Counted from the stretch's first letter, positions 34,567-43,155 are shown. The stretch is 55,562 bases of DNA from Bacteroidota bacterium (GCA_021813905.1 JAKAJH010000016.1:1-55562), one strand, 5' to 3'. The notes: generated by a model not told the origin, from the letters alone. Translations and numbers: made by a program.

Positions 34567-36513
34567 CTATGGGAACCCGATCACACCTTCCGCCTGCACA
34601 CGCCACTGCGACCGGATGTCGTGAGCGCCGAACGGATTGTAAATTGGCCCGGCGGACGACCGACTGACTTCATTTTGCACATACTTTGCCGAAAGTTCAA
34701 GACCGCCGCCAAGCTGGCACCGCGCACCGATGTACCAGCGCGTCCCATCCCCGCTCATCGTGATCAATTCCGTCTCTCCGGGAACACCCTGCTCCGAATC
34801 GTACAGAACAACTCCTTCATCCCGCACACCGGAGATGCAGAAGCCGCTTCGGAGCACCAGCCAGCCGCCGGAACGCCAGCTGATCTCCTGCCGCACGAGC
34901 ATCCCCGACCCGCGTGAGCCCGTGCCTTCTGTGGCGATGCCCGACCAGCGCACCCTGGTCTCGAGGCTGAACATGTCGCGCACCGTGTGACGGACACACC
35001 ACTGGAATGTCCGACGGGACTGCGCATAGCGGCGGTCCATCACCTCCGTCCCCTCCATCGCCTCCCGGGTCGTTTGAATGACGCGCAACCGAGCCTGCAA
35101 TCGAACGCGTGTGCTTCGCGCGACGGTGATTCCGATGTCGCCGAGCATATCATGACCCGCCCACGGGAGGCCGTTCCATGTTCGCGGCGCTCCGAACGTG
35201 AATTCGTCGACGCGAAACAATGCGGTCACCGCCCGATGAACCCGCATATCCGCCGCCGTCGTGACTCCGCGTTCCCGTTGCCCCTGCACACGACCCGCGC
35301 TCGGTGCATTGCCCTGGATACTGACGAATCCGTCTCCGTAGCTGCGACCTTCGATCGACACAGTGCACCAGTCGGATGCGTTGAGCCAAAGAGCGATCGT
35401 ACCGCCGCCTCTGCCGCCATCGGACTGCGCGTACTCTCCGGACACCCGCAGCCGGGATCCCGTCAGCCGAAATCCTACCGACCCGGCGCGCGCTGACGAT
35501 GCGTTGATGATCATGCAACGCTCCGGCAGCCGCGTGGTACACAGGGCCGTTTCGATGGCAAACCAATCCGTGACGGCCGCCGCACAGAAGCCGCCCAGGG
35601 ATTCCATCCGCACCTGCGTCGAACGAACAGCGGTGCGGGATACACTCGAGATACCATATTCGCTGAGCGAGACAATACCGTCATCTTCCGAGATCCGGGC
35701 ACCCACATCCCTTCTCGACACAAAGATTGCCGAGCGGACGGAGCCGGCGTGAAATTCGAGCGCACAACCCCGGAGTGTTCCCGTGCGCAGCGCCGACGAC
35801 GACGGGACCGCACCACGGGCACTCATTCCGTCCGCCGTCGGACCGAACGAACGGTCCCGCGAGAAGACTCTCCACAGAACAAGCCCTCTCCCAGCTTCCA
35901 TGCCAAAGTCACCGGCCAGGACGGAGATACCGTACGTCGGTATGCTGATGCGGGTATACCAGGATGGATCACGGAAGGCGTGCTGCGGCACATCGACGCC
36001 ATCCCCGATCATTATCCCGTCGAGCTGGATCGCATTATCACCGACCCGAACGCCACGCAGGCGCAGGCGGGCCTGCGATCGGGCGTTTTCCGCATCGCTC
36101 ATCTGCCCCGAACCTCGGAGGCGCACCTCGACAGTCCCGGACTTCGCGTACTCTGTCGGACGGATTGTGAGATATCGCCCGATACGACGCACACGTTCGG
36201 CGGACAGACCGGGCACCATCGCGAGATCCGCGATCTTCTGAAACCGCTGTTCCAGCCTGGTCTGCACGATCGACTCTGCAAGCACGGCATCGATGTCCGG
36301 GATCTGCATGAACTCGTTTGCGCTGCAGGTGTTCACATCGAGCGGGTGGATCTCCAGGTCGTCCAACACCGCCACTGCAGCGGCATCAGAGTTCTGGTCA
36401 TCCAGGATATCCGCATCCGGGACGAGCGTGAGGTCCGTGTCCACTGTATCGGTCAGTTGTCTCGCTTCCGCCGTGACAGAGAGCAGAGCAATGCAAAGCA
36501 GACTGCGGATCAT
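34567..36513 (-). CDS. Helix-hairpin-helix protein with outer-membrane barrel-like region
   Basis: 648 residues. Short signal peptide (MIRSLLCIALLSVTAEA), an acidic linker, then a ComEA-like double helix-hairpin-helix (about 55-115: IHPLDVNTCSANEFMQIPDIDAVLA, ADLAMVPGLSAERVRRIGRYL), then about 520 residues of amphipathic beta strands rich in Gly, Arg and Ser, consistent with a large barrel. Similar HhH-plus-barrel proteins occur in Bacteroidota/Chlorobiota; their job is unknown, with DNA uptake or outer-membrane assembly among the guesses. ATGA overlap with the PorV-like gene upstream indicates a coupled pair. The protein is not rich in aromatic C-terminal residues. Confidence 0.72.
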   Translation of the reverse strand: MIRSLLCIALLSVTAEARQLTDTVDTDLTLVPDADILDDQNSDAAAVAVLDDLEIHPLDVNTCSANEFMQIPDIDAVLAESIVQTRLEQRFQKIADLAMVPGLSAERVRRIGRYLTIRPTEYAKSGTVEVRLRGSGQMSDAENARSQARLRLRGVRVGDNAIQLDGIMIGDGVDVPQHAFRDPSWYTRISIPTYGISVLAGDFGMEAGRGLVLWRVFSRDRSFGPTADGMSARGAVPSSSALRTGTLRGCALEFHAGSVRSAIFVSRRDVGARISEDDGIVSLSEYGISSVSRTAVRSTQVRMESLGGFCAAAVTDWFAIETALCTTRLPERCMIINASSARAGSVGFRLTGSRLRVSGEYAQSDGGRGGGTIALWLNASDWCTVSIEGRSYGDGFVSIQGNAPSAGRVQGQRERGVTTAADMRVHRAVTALFRVDEFTFGAPRTWNGLPWAGHDMLGDIGITVARSTRVRLQARLRVIQTTREAMEGTEVMDRRYAQSRRTFQWCVRHTVRDMFSLETRVRWSGIATEGTGSRGSGMLVRQEISWRSGGWLVLRSGFCISGVRDEGVVLYDSEQGVPGETELITMSGDGTRWYIGARCQLGGGLELSAKYVQNEVSRSSAGPIYNPFGAHDIRSQWRVQAEGVIGFP

Positions 36514-37373
36514 TCGGAGTCGCCTCCCGCTGGCATGATGAATCCAATCTCGATCTGCTCCGACCAGCCGAGATCAGCGTGCATCCAGGCTGCGGCCCCA
36601 ACCACAATCCCGTTCATCCCGACGTCGATCCCGGCCGAGAACACATCCGGGTCTGTCGTCAATCCAAGACGAACCTTCACGCCATCCACGATCGAATACG
36701 CGGCTCCTCCGCCGACGGTCGGCGGTGTGTGCTCCTCGAGCCCGACGCCGACAACGGCAAGGAAGTGTTCCGCAGCCTGAAACGACATATCGGAGCGGAC
36801 ACGCGAGGGTGCGCGCTCCAGGCCCCGCACGATCCAATTGCGAGTCGGGTTCTCGACCACAGTTCCGATGGTCAGCAAGTCGCCGGCATCGACCAGGAGA
36901 CCAACCGTCAGTGCCCAGTACCGGACCGATCCGTACCGTTGGAAGCTCATCTGTTCGCCGCACACGCCCACGCCGATGGCCACGGACTCCGTCACTGAGG
37001 CCGCACCCGCGAGCATACCGCCTTCGACATGGAACAGCGGGCTCCCTTCCGAAACCGCGACAAGACCGGATCCGACTGTTCTGCCCGACCACGTTACCCC
37101 GAGGCCAAACCGGCGCAGTTCAGAAAGTCCGAACAACGCGGGGCGGACCCCGGCGACGATTCCGAGATGCACCGAATCCGACAATCCGGCAGGATTGACC
37201 GCCGGACCCCATCCGGGAATCCGCATCGAAGCCCCGCACCCGCCCAGTGCGCAAACCTCCGCACTCAATCGTTCGTCGAGCGCGAGGAACTGTGCCGTCG
37301 ACCGTCCGGGACAGATCAGGGCGAGTACGCACAGCGTGTTGCCGCATCTGCGGAAAATCCCTATATTGTGCAC
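36510..37373 (-). CDS. PorV/UPF0164-like outer-membrane barrel protein, unknown
   Basis: 287 residues from GTG 37373. The signal peptide is VHNIGIFRRCGNTLCVLALI with cleavage near GRSTAQ. The mature part begins with GPAVNPAGLSDSVHLGIVAG, a pattern seen in PorV, PorQ and related FadL-like barrels, and continues as glycine-rich strands. GAGGGGG nine bases before GTG supports this start; an ATG at 37400 would overlap the divergent gene's start codon. It overlaps the next gene in an ATGA and lies opposite a DUF4835 gene, a combination that hints at secretion or surface assembly, though the evidence is thin. Confidence 0.65.
   Translation of the reverse strand: MHNIGIFRRCGNTLCVLALICPGRSTAQFLALDERLSAEVCALGGCGASMRIPGWGPAVNPAGLSDSVHLGIVAGVRPALFGLSELRRFGLGVTWSGRTVGSGLVAVSEGSPLFHVEGGMLAGAASVTESVAIGVGVCGEQMSFQRYGSVRYWALTVGLLVDAGDLLTIGTVVENPTRNWIVRGLERAPSRVRSDMSFQAAEHFLAVVGVGLEEHTPPTVGGGAAYSIVDGVKVRLGLTTDPDVFSAGIDVGMNGIVVGAAAWMHADLGWSEQIEIGFIMPAGGDSE
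37339..37367 (+). promoter_or_regulatory. Sigma70-like promoter for the DUF4835 gene
   Basis: Plus strand TTGCCG (37339-37344), 17-bp spacer, TATATT (37362-37367). Expected start near 37374, giving a leader of about 25 bases with GAGGTGAG directly before the ATG. It lies inside the 5' end of the divergent PorV-like gene. Confidence 0.65.
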
Positions 37374-37398
37374 GGTGAAATTCCCCCTCGAGGTGAGC

Positions 37399-38307
37399 AT
37401 GAAACGCGTTCTGGCCTTCCTGATCCTCTTTCCCCTATTCCCATTCGCAACAGTCATCGCGCAGGAATTGAATTGCACGGTGACCGTGAACCTCGAGAGC
37501 ATCCCCTCGGCACAGCGGGACTACCTCCGGAGTTTCAAGGACGATCTGGAGCGGTACCTGAACAATACCCGGTTCACAACGGAAGACATGCTCGGCGACC
37601 GGATCCAATGCACTATGGATGTATTCTTCAAGTCGGTTGTGGGGGACAACCGGTATCAGGCGCAGGTATTCGTGGGGAGCCAGCGGCCGATCTACGTGGG
37701 GAACGACAAATCGGACAAAGTCACGCCGGTCATTCGGATCATGGACGGAAGCTGGGAGTTTACGTACGTGCCGAACCAGCGAATGCTTCAGGACGATCTG
37801 ACGTTCGATCCGCTGTCAGACGTGCTGGATTTCTACGCGTACATGATCATCGGGTTCGACCTGGAGACGTACACCCCCATGTCCGGTTCACCGTATTTTC
37901 GGAAGGCACTGAATATCTGCCAACAGGGGGCCGCCAGCAGCTACTCTGCAGATTGGAAGCTTTCGACGACAACATACAGCCGTTCGGGTCTCGCGGACGA
38001 ACTGAATAACGGAAAGTACAACGCGTTCCGCACGGCCTTCAACAGCTACCACTTCGACGGTCTTGATCTTCTGGCCACTGACAGGCCCGCCGGGCTTGCG
38101 AACATGCTGAAGGCAATCCAGACGATCAGCGACATCCGCTCACGGCAAAATCCGACCAGCATCCTCGTGAAGCTGTTCTTCGACGCAAAATACAAGGAGA
38201 TCGGCGACACGTTCGTCGGCTCCGGCGATTATACGGTCTTCGATAAGCTGTCGGAACTTGACGAGCAGCACCGCTCCTACTACCAGGACAAGAAAGCCGG
38301 TCGCTAG
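37399..38307 (+). CDS. DUF4835 family secreted protein
   Basis: 302 residues. Signal peptide MKRVLAFLILFPLFPFATVI with cleavage near AQELNC. The mature start QELNCTVTVNLESIPSAQRDY, the WxFTYVPNQ-like segment and LDFYAYMIIGFDLETYTPMSGSPYF (about 140-165) are the conserved parts of DUF4835, a Bacteroidota-type family. Some annotators link the family with type IX secretion (PorD), but I cannot confirm that here. A strong Shine-Dalgarno sequence and a sigma70-like promoter lie upstream. It converges on the HEAT-cyclophilin gene and its stop codon shares the CTAG at 38304-38307 with that gene's stop. Confidence 0.85.
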   Translation: MKRVLAFLILFPLFPFATVIAQELNCTVTVNLESIPSAQRDYLRSFKDDLERYLNNTRFTTEDMLGDRIQCTMDVFFKSVVGDNRYQAQVFVGSQRPIYVGNDKSDKVTPVIRIMDGSWEFTYVPNQRMLQDDLTFDPLSDVLDFYAYMIIGFDLETYTPMSGSPYFRKALNICQQGAASSYSADWKLSTTTYSRSGLADELNNGKYNAFRTAFNSYHFDGLDLLATDRPAGLANMLKAIQTISDIRSRQNPTSILVKLFFDAKYKEIGDTFVGSGDYTVFDKLSELDEQHRSYYQDKKAGR

Positions 38308-40439
38308 CGCGCGTCGAGCGACACGGACAGGATCCGGTCACCGATCTGGATCCGGTCCACCGCCGTCATCCCCTCGATGACGCGGGCAAAGATCGTATAG
38401 CGTCCGTCGAGGTGCGGCGTCGGGCAATGCGTAATGAAGAACTGGCACCCCTCGGTGTCCTTTCCCGCACTCGCGATCCCGCAGGTCCCCCGTTTGTACT
38501 CCTCCGTCGAAATCTCCGTTCGGATGGTGAATCCGGGCCCGCCCCATCCGTCTCCGCGCGGGTCGCCCCCCTGCACCACGAAGTTGGGCACGACGCGGTG
38601 GAAGGTCAACCCGTCATAGAATCCGCTGCGGACCAGCTTCACGAACGTCACGACCGTCCACGGGGCGGCGTCCGGAAGCAACTCGAGCTTCACCCCACCG
38701 CGCGACGTGATCATCGAGACGATCGGATGGCTTCGCGCCCATGCAAGTGTTGCCCAGTCTTCGTCGATGTGCTGTGGACGCCGGTATACCGCCGTGGCAT
38801 CACCGTCGTCCCGTCCGGTCAACCGTTGAAGCGCCGTCCGCGCCGCTTCCGCCACCGTGACATCCGCATCATTGCGAAGCGGCTGGAGAGCGGATGCGCA
38901 GGTGGAATCACCCACAAGTCCCAGCGTACCGATCACGGCCTGCATGGCTTCCGCATCCTCAGCGCTCTTCATGTGTCGCAGCGCCTCGCACAAACCCGAA
39001 CGAATGGCGGCCTGTTGTCGTGCATCGAACGCAAGCCCCCACACCACCGAATCCGCGAAGAAGCCGGCGACCACCGTCGCCAGTCCGCCATCATGTCGTT
39101 CGAGCGTCTGCAGTCCCGAACGAACCAGCATCGCAGGGATCGGAGCCCAGGAAGTGCTGTCCCGTTTCAGGATCTGCACAACGGGCGGCACCACCACACG
39201 ATGCAAGAAGTCCCACGCCGCCATCGCCACCCGCACGGAATCATGGTCCAGATTCTGCATCAGGATGTGCAAACTCGGACGCGAGGCATGCTGCGCCACG
39301 CCCTCGAGAATCTTCGCCTTCAACTGCGGGGGCACGCTGGGACGGTTGAGAAGCGGCAGCACACGGTTCAGATCGACCTCGAACTGTCGCCCGGTTGCCA
39401 CGATGGCCTCGCCCTGAACGGCTTCGATCTGACCCGACCCCCCCGCGGAGAGCATCCGCAACGCGGCGCGAATCGTGTCCCGTTGGGCAGTGGAATCCTT
39501 GAGGACCGACGGTGACAGAGCTGTCACTCCCTGAAGCGCAGTAATCACAACGTGGGGATTGGAGTCGGACAGCCCCGCCGTCAGCATGCGGAGAAGCACC
39601 GGATGCGCAGCGGCCTGCTGCGCGGCAGCACGCATCAGTTGGACCTGGACACGCCAGTCGGGCCGATTCTGCTCGGCGGCATACAGTTCCTGCAGAATGA
39701 CCACTGCCGTATCCGAACTGCTTCTGCCGAGCAATGGAGCGAGTTGCATGCGCACGTCCGGATCCGGATCAAGGCACAACGCACGCAACCGCATGGAATG
39801 AGCAGCGATCCCTTTGTCTGTCTCCGCATTCGGTGCCACACGCCACAATGCATACAGCGCCCTCCAGCGCACGTCCGGCGATGGATTTTCCAGTGCGGAG
39901 AAACATCGCAAAATCATCGCCTCGTTTCGCAGGCCTCGAATCGCGAAACGCAGGAGACCTGCGACTACCATCGAATCCGGGAGTCGCGAGGACTCATCCT
40001 CCTCGCGCGACAGGAGGATCCGGATGTCATCCGAAGAACCGACCTTCCCGATCGCCTCGGCAAGCGCAGAGCGCACTCCGGGGTCTTTCTCCGATCCCAG
40101 CGCGTTACGTACCGCCATGGCCGATGTCGCACATGGAATCTGCCCGAGGCAAAACGCCGCCGCTTCCTGCACATCGCGCTGCGAGTCTGTCAAGAGCGGC
40201 TGGACAAGTCCGACGGCGGTCGAATCCTGCTTGTTGGCGAGGGCGATCAGCGCCGCCTTCCGGATGGATGAACTGCTGTCCTGCAGGGCGGCAATAATCA
40301 CCGAGTCAACGGGCAGCCGCTGATCCTGCCACTCCAGGACGGCGCGAAGACGAGTATCCTGAGCCTTGACAACGCTGGTTCCGCCGACGAGGATTGCGAT
40401 CATCGCAGCTCCGATGCAGCAGCGCAGGGAACGCTCCAT
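38304..40439 (-). CDS. HEAT-repeat/cyclophilin fusion, exported
   Basis: 711 residues. N-terminal signal sequence (RSLRCCIGAAMIAILVGGTSVVKAQ), about 500 residues of HEAT repeats (repeating pattern such as SSIRKAALIALANKQD, RDVQEAAAFCLGQIP, PDVRWRALYALWRVAP), then a cyclophilin domain (about 566-711). The cyclophilin keeps FHRVVPNFVVQGGDP (catalytic Arg, Phe, Gln), GCQFFITH and HLDGRYTIFARV. It should be a peptidyl-prolyl isomerase chaperone in the periplasm, with the HEAT solenoid as a binding platform. ATG 40439 has AAAGG nine bases upstream. tatD follows 35 bp away on the same strand, upstream in transcription. Confidence 0.9.
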   Translation of the reverse strand: MERSLRCCIGAAMIAILVGGTSVVKAQDTRLRAVLEWQDQRLPVDSVIIAALQDSSSSIRKAALIALANKQDSTAVGLVQPLLTDSQRDVQEAAAFCLGQIPCATSAMAVRNALGSEKDPGVRSALAEAIGKVGSSDDIRILLSREEDESSRLPDSMVVAGLLRFAIRGLRNEAMILRCFSALENPSPDVRWRALYALWRVAPNAETDKGIAAHSMRLRALCLDPDPDVRMQLAPLLGRSSSDTAVVILQELYAAEQNRPDWRVQVQLMRAAAQQAAAHPVLLRMLTAGLSDSNPHVVITALQGVTALSPSVLKDSTAQRDTIRAALRMLSAGGSGQIEAVQGEAIVATGRQFEVDLNRVLPLLNRPSVPPQLKAKILEGVAQHASRPSLHILMQNLDHDSVRVAMAAWDFLHRVVVPPVVQILKRDSTSWAPIPAMLVRSGLQTLERHDGGLATVVAGFFADSVVWGLAFDARQQAAIRSGLCEALRHMKSAEDAEAMQAVIGTLGLVGDSTCASALQPLRNDADVTVAEAARTALQRLTGRDDGDATAVYRRPQHIDEDWATLAWARSHPIVSMITSRGGVKLELLPDAAPWTVVTFVKLVRSGFYDGLTFHRVVPNFVVQGGDPRGDGWGGPGFTIRTEISTEEYKRGTCGIASAGKDTEGCQFFITHCPTPHLDGRYTIFARVIEGMTAVDRIQIGDRILSVSLDAR

Positions 40440-40474
40440 GCAGATCATCCTTTCAGTTCGTGGGGAGCGACGGC

Positions 40475-41278
40475 TCACGGAATTCCGAAGAGCCGGCGGG
40501 AGTTCTCTGTGGTCGCCGCAGCCAGCGCTTCCTCGGTGATTCCGAGTGCCGATGCGATGTGCCGGGCGATGTGCAGCAAATGGGCCGGTTCGTTGCGTTT
40601 CCCCCGGAGCGGTACCGGCGCAAGATACGGCGAATCGGTCTCCAGCAATATCTTCTCGAATCCGATCGCGCGCAGAATCTCGATCGTGTGCGAATTCCGG
40701 AATGTCACGATCCCCGGGAACGAAACGCCAAATCCGAGCGTCCTCAGTTCCGCGGCCTCATCCGCGGTGCCGGGGAAGCAATGGAACACGCCGCGGCGCG
40801 GCTCTCCATCGTGCGTCGCCGACGCATTCCATCGGGGAGATCGCTCCGTGCCCGCATGCACCATGGACATCGCATCCGTCATCGACTCCCGCGTATGCAC
40901 CACCACCGGCTTCTGCATCGACGCGGCGAGATCGATCTGAGCCGCGAACCAACGCATCTGCACCTCCCGCGGGGAAAACTCATAGTAGTAATCGAGGCCG
41001 ATCTCACCGATCGCCACGACGCGCGATGACCGGCAGAGCCCGGCGATCGCCTCCAGGTCGCTTTCCTGTGCTTTCGCGGATTCGTGCGGGTGGATGCCCA
41101 CGCAGGCGTAAAGATCCGGATAGCGTTCCGCAAGATCGACGGCTTCGCGGCTCGTCGCGAGGTCCGTGCCGGGTACGATGATGGCCGCGATCCCCGCCGA
41201 ACGGGCGCGATCGACGACCTCATTCAGGTCGGCACGAAACGCAGGATCGAAGAGATGTGCGTGGGAGTCGATGAACAT
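40475..41278 (-). CDS. tatD: TatD-family metal-dependent hydrolase
   Basis: 267 residues. TIM-barrel hydrolase with the full metal set: FIDSHAHLFD (HxH at 6 and 8), AIGEIGLDYYY (Glu), KPVVVHTRES (His), GVFHCFPG (His) and ILLETDSPYLAP (Asp). E. coli TatD is a 3'-5' DNA/RNA exonuclease involved in oxidative DNA repair; homologues are often next to metG, but here metG is about 3 kb away. A canonical sigma70-like promoter lies 19-47 bp upstream of the ATG. The HEAT-cyclophilin gene is probably in the same transcript. Confidence 0.94.
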   Translation of the reverse strand: MFIDSHAHLFDPAFRADLNEVVDRARSAGIAAIIVPGTDLATSREAVDLAERYPDLYACVGIHPHESAKAQESDLEAIAGLCRSSRVVAIGEIGLDYYYEFSPREVQMRWFAAQIDLAASMQKPVVVHTRESMTDAMSMVHAGTERSPRWNASATHDGEPRRGVFHCFPGTADEAAELRTLGFGVSFPGIVTFRNSHTIEILRAIGFEKILLETDSPYLAPVPLRGKRNEPAHLLHIARHIASALGITEEALAAATTENSRRLFGIP

Positions 41279-41296
41279 GATGACGTTCGCTGTTTC

Positions 41297-41325
41297 ATTT
41301 TACGCCAATCTTCCATGGATTTCAA
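41297..41325 (-). promoter_or_regulatory. Sigma70-like promoter for tatD
   Basis: Minus strand TTGAAA, 17-bp spacer, TAAAAT. The transcription start should fall near 41290, leaving a leader of about 12 bases. It is divergent from the menG promoter, with 34 bp between the two -35 boxes. Confidence 0.7.
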
Positions 41326-41359
41326 CCGTCCTGTCCGGTGACCATGCAGCGGACACCGG

Positions 41360-41388
41360 TTGGAATTCAGGGCATCGATCCGTATATT
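41360..41388 (+). promoter_or_regulatory. Sigma70-like promoter for menG
   Basis: Plus strand TTGGAA (41360-41365), 17-bp spacer, TATATT (41383-41388). Expected start near 41395, about 13 bases before the ATG, which makes for a very short leader. Confidence 0.65.
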
Positions 41389-41407
41389 TCTTTCGTACGA
41401 TTACAGA

Positions 41408-42151
41408 ATGAAACGGATGATCTCCCCGGCGACACCATCGTCAGCACACGGGCGGCGAGTGTACAGGCGTGAGTATGTTGAACGCCTGTTCGATTCGATC
41501 GCCCCGAAATATGACGTCCTGAATCATCTCCTCAGCTTCGGCCGTGACATTCTCTGGCGGAAGCGGGTCGTGTGGGCGCTTCGAGCCATCGCTCCGCAAC
41601 GTTTGCTGGATGTGGCCACCGGCACGGGCGACCTGGCGATCGCCGCCGCGACGCTTCGCCCCCGGAGCATAGTTGGGATCGACGTCTCCGCCGGCATGTT
41701 GAACCTCGCGACCGACAAGATCCGCCGGCAAGGGCTGGACAAGACGATCTCGGTCCAGCGGGCCGACGCGGAGCACCTCCCTTTCCCGGACGCTTCCTTC
41801 GACGCTGTAACGGTGGCCTTCGGGGTTCGCAACTTCGCCGACTTGAACGGCGGACTGCGCGAGATGGCACGGGTGCTGCGACGGGGCGGCGTGGCTGCCA
41901 TCCTCGAATTCTCGAAGCCCGCCGGATCGTTCATCAGGGCACTGTTCGCGGCGTACTCCCGTTCTGTCATTCCATCGCTGGGTGGGGCGATTTCGGGGAA
42001 TCCCGAAGCATACAAGTATCTGCCGGCCACCGTCGCGGAGTTCCCGTCGGGCGATGCGTTTGCCCGTATCCTGCAGGACGCGGGATTCGAGACGGTCAGC
42101 GTTCACGAACAGACGTTCGGGATCGCCACACTCTATCTCGCATCACGGTAG
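41408..42151 (+). CDS. menG: Demethylmenaquinone methyltransferase (UbiE/MenG)
   Basis: 247 residues. SAM-dependent C-methylation of demethylmenaquinone to menaquinone, the last step of the pathway. Motifs: RLFDSIAPKYDVLNHLLSFG at the start of the family core, LLDVATGTGDLAIAA (SAM motif I), GIDVSAGMLNLA (motif post I), DAEHLPFPDASFDAVTVAFGVRN (motif II) and REMARVLRRGGVAAILEFSKP. C-terminal SGNPEAYKYLPATVAEFPSGD is the second signature. The start at 41408 follows the promoter by about 20 bases; an ATG three codons further is possible. The only menaquinone gene in the window; the Fe-S oxidoreductase at 8896-10884 would use the product. Confidence 0.95.
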   Translation: MKRMISPATPSSAHGRRVYRREYVERLFDSIAPKYDVLNHLLSFGRDILWRKRVVWALRAIAPQRLLDVATGTGDLAIAAATLRPRSIVGIDVSAGMLNLATDKIRRQGLDKTISVQRADAEHLPFPDASFDAVTVAFGVRNFADLNGGLREMARVLRRGGVAAILEFSKPAGSFIRALFAAYSRSVIPSLGGAISGNPEAYKYLPATVAEFPSGDAFARILQDAGFETVSVHEQTFGIATLYLASR

Positions 42152-42178
42152 GCACGATCAAAGACTCCGACGATCGCG

Positions 42179-43102
42179 ATGATCGGACTGTATAAAATAT
42201 TCGACAGCCACATCCACTTCTACTCCAGCACGTTCTTCCGGTATCTGATCAAGCAGAAGCCGAACCGGGCGGACCTGAGCACGGAGCTGCGGAATCTGGC
42301 CGCGAAAGGGCACCTCGAGATCCCCGGCGAAGATCCCGTTCAGCTCGCGAAGCGTTGGATCGAGACGATGGACAAGTGGAAGTTGGAGCGCGCGACGCTG
42401 TTCGGCAGCATTCCCGGCGACGAGGAGTCGGTGGTCAAGGCGGTCCAGGCGTACCCGCAGCGCTTCGCGGGATTATTCACGGTCGATCCGAATTCCAATG
42501 TGCTGATGGAGAACGCGGAAAAGCGGCTGCGGCAGGACAAGTTGCGCGGCATCGTGCTGTATCCGTCCCTGTATCAGATCAGCGTCGGAGACGAATGGCT
42601 TACGCCTCTGTACACGCTCGTGCAGGAGTGCAGAGGCATCGTGGTGACCCAGTTCGGACGCCTGATCATGCGCCCGCGGGATTTTGCCGGCATTCCGACC
42701 GTCATCAACGAGGAATTTGCCGATCCGCGCGCTCTTGTTCCCGTGGCCAAGCGTTTTCCGAAGATCCGGTTCATCATTCCGAATTTCGGCGCCGGCCGCT
42801 TCGAGGAGGTGTTGGAAGTCGGACGGGCCTGTCCGAACGTCTTTGTGGATACGGCGGGATCGAATTCATGGATGGCGGATCATCCGTCCAAACCGGATCT
42901 GCGCAAGGTGTTCCAGCGAGCGCTCGACGCATTCGGATCGGGCCGTATCCTCTTCGGCTCCGATTCCGGTTTGCTGCCGCGCGGCTACCGGTATGACATC
43001 GTGGACAATCAGCTGAAGCTGGTGCAGGAAATGCGCATTCCGATGCAGGACATCAAGAAGATTTTCTACGAAAATCTTGCGGGATTACTGGACTCGGCAT
43101 GA
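42179..43102 (+). CDS. Amidohydrolase-fold protein with incomplete metal site
   Basis: 307 residues. Starts MIGLYKIFDSHIHFYS with the HxH pair (His11, His13), and has ILFGSDSGLLPRGYR (Asp262) near the C-terminus, so it is a metal-dependent-hydrolase TIM barrel (COG2159 type). The two central ligands usually found as His are different: strand 5 reads VVTQFGRL (Gln158 where TH.G is common) and strand 6 reads IIPNFGAGRFE (Asn202 where IxxHxG is common). It may bind one metal, or be a non-catalytic or altered-activity member. It follows menG by 27 bp. Neither neighbour suggests a substrate. Confidence 0.8.
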   Translation: MIGLYKIFDSHIHFYSSTFFRYLIKQKPNRADLSTELRNLAAKGHLEIPGEDPVQLAKRWIETMDKWKLERATLFGSIPGDEESVVKAVQAYPQRFAGLFTVDPNSNVLMENAEKRLRQDKLRGIVLYPSLYQISVGDEWLTPLYTLVQECRGIVVTQFGRLIMRPRDFAGIPTVINEEFADPRALVPVAKRFPKIRFIIPNFGAGRFEEVLEVGRACPNVFVDTAGSNSWMADHPSKPDLRKVFQRALDAFGSGRILFGSDSGLLPRGYRYDIVDNQLKLVQEMRIPMQDIKKIFYENLAGLLDSA

Positions 43103-43123
43103 GCGCTTAATGCCGACGAAAAG

Positions 43124-43155
43124 CCTCCCCCTTCTTCCCCTTTCCCTCTTTCCTC
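43124..43155 (+). other. 32-base pure polypyrimidine tract between convergent genes
   Basis: Uninterrupted C/T run on the plus strand in the 54-bp gap between two convergent stop codons. It is G/A on the minus strand. There is no flanking hairpin, so it is not an intrinsic terminator. Such mirror-rich homopurine tracts can form triplex DNA and stall polymerase. Confidence 0.5.
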
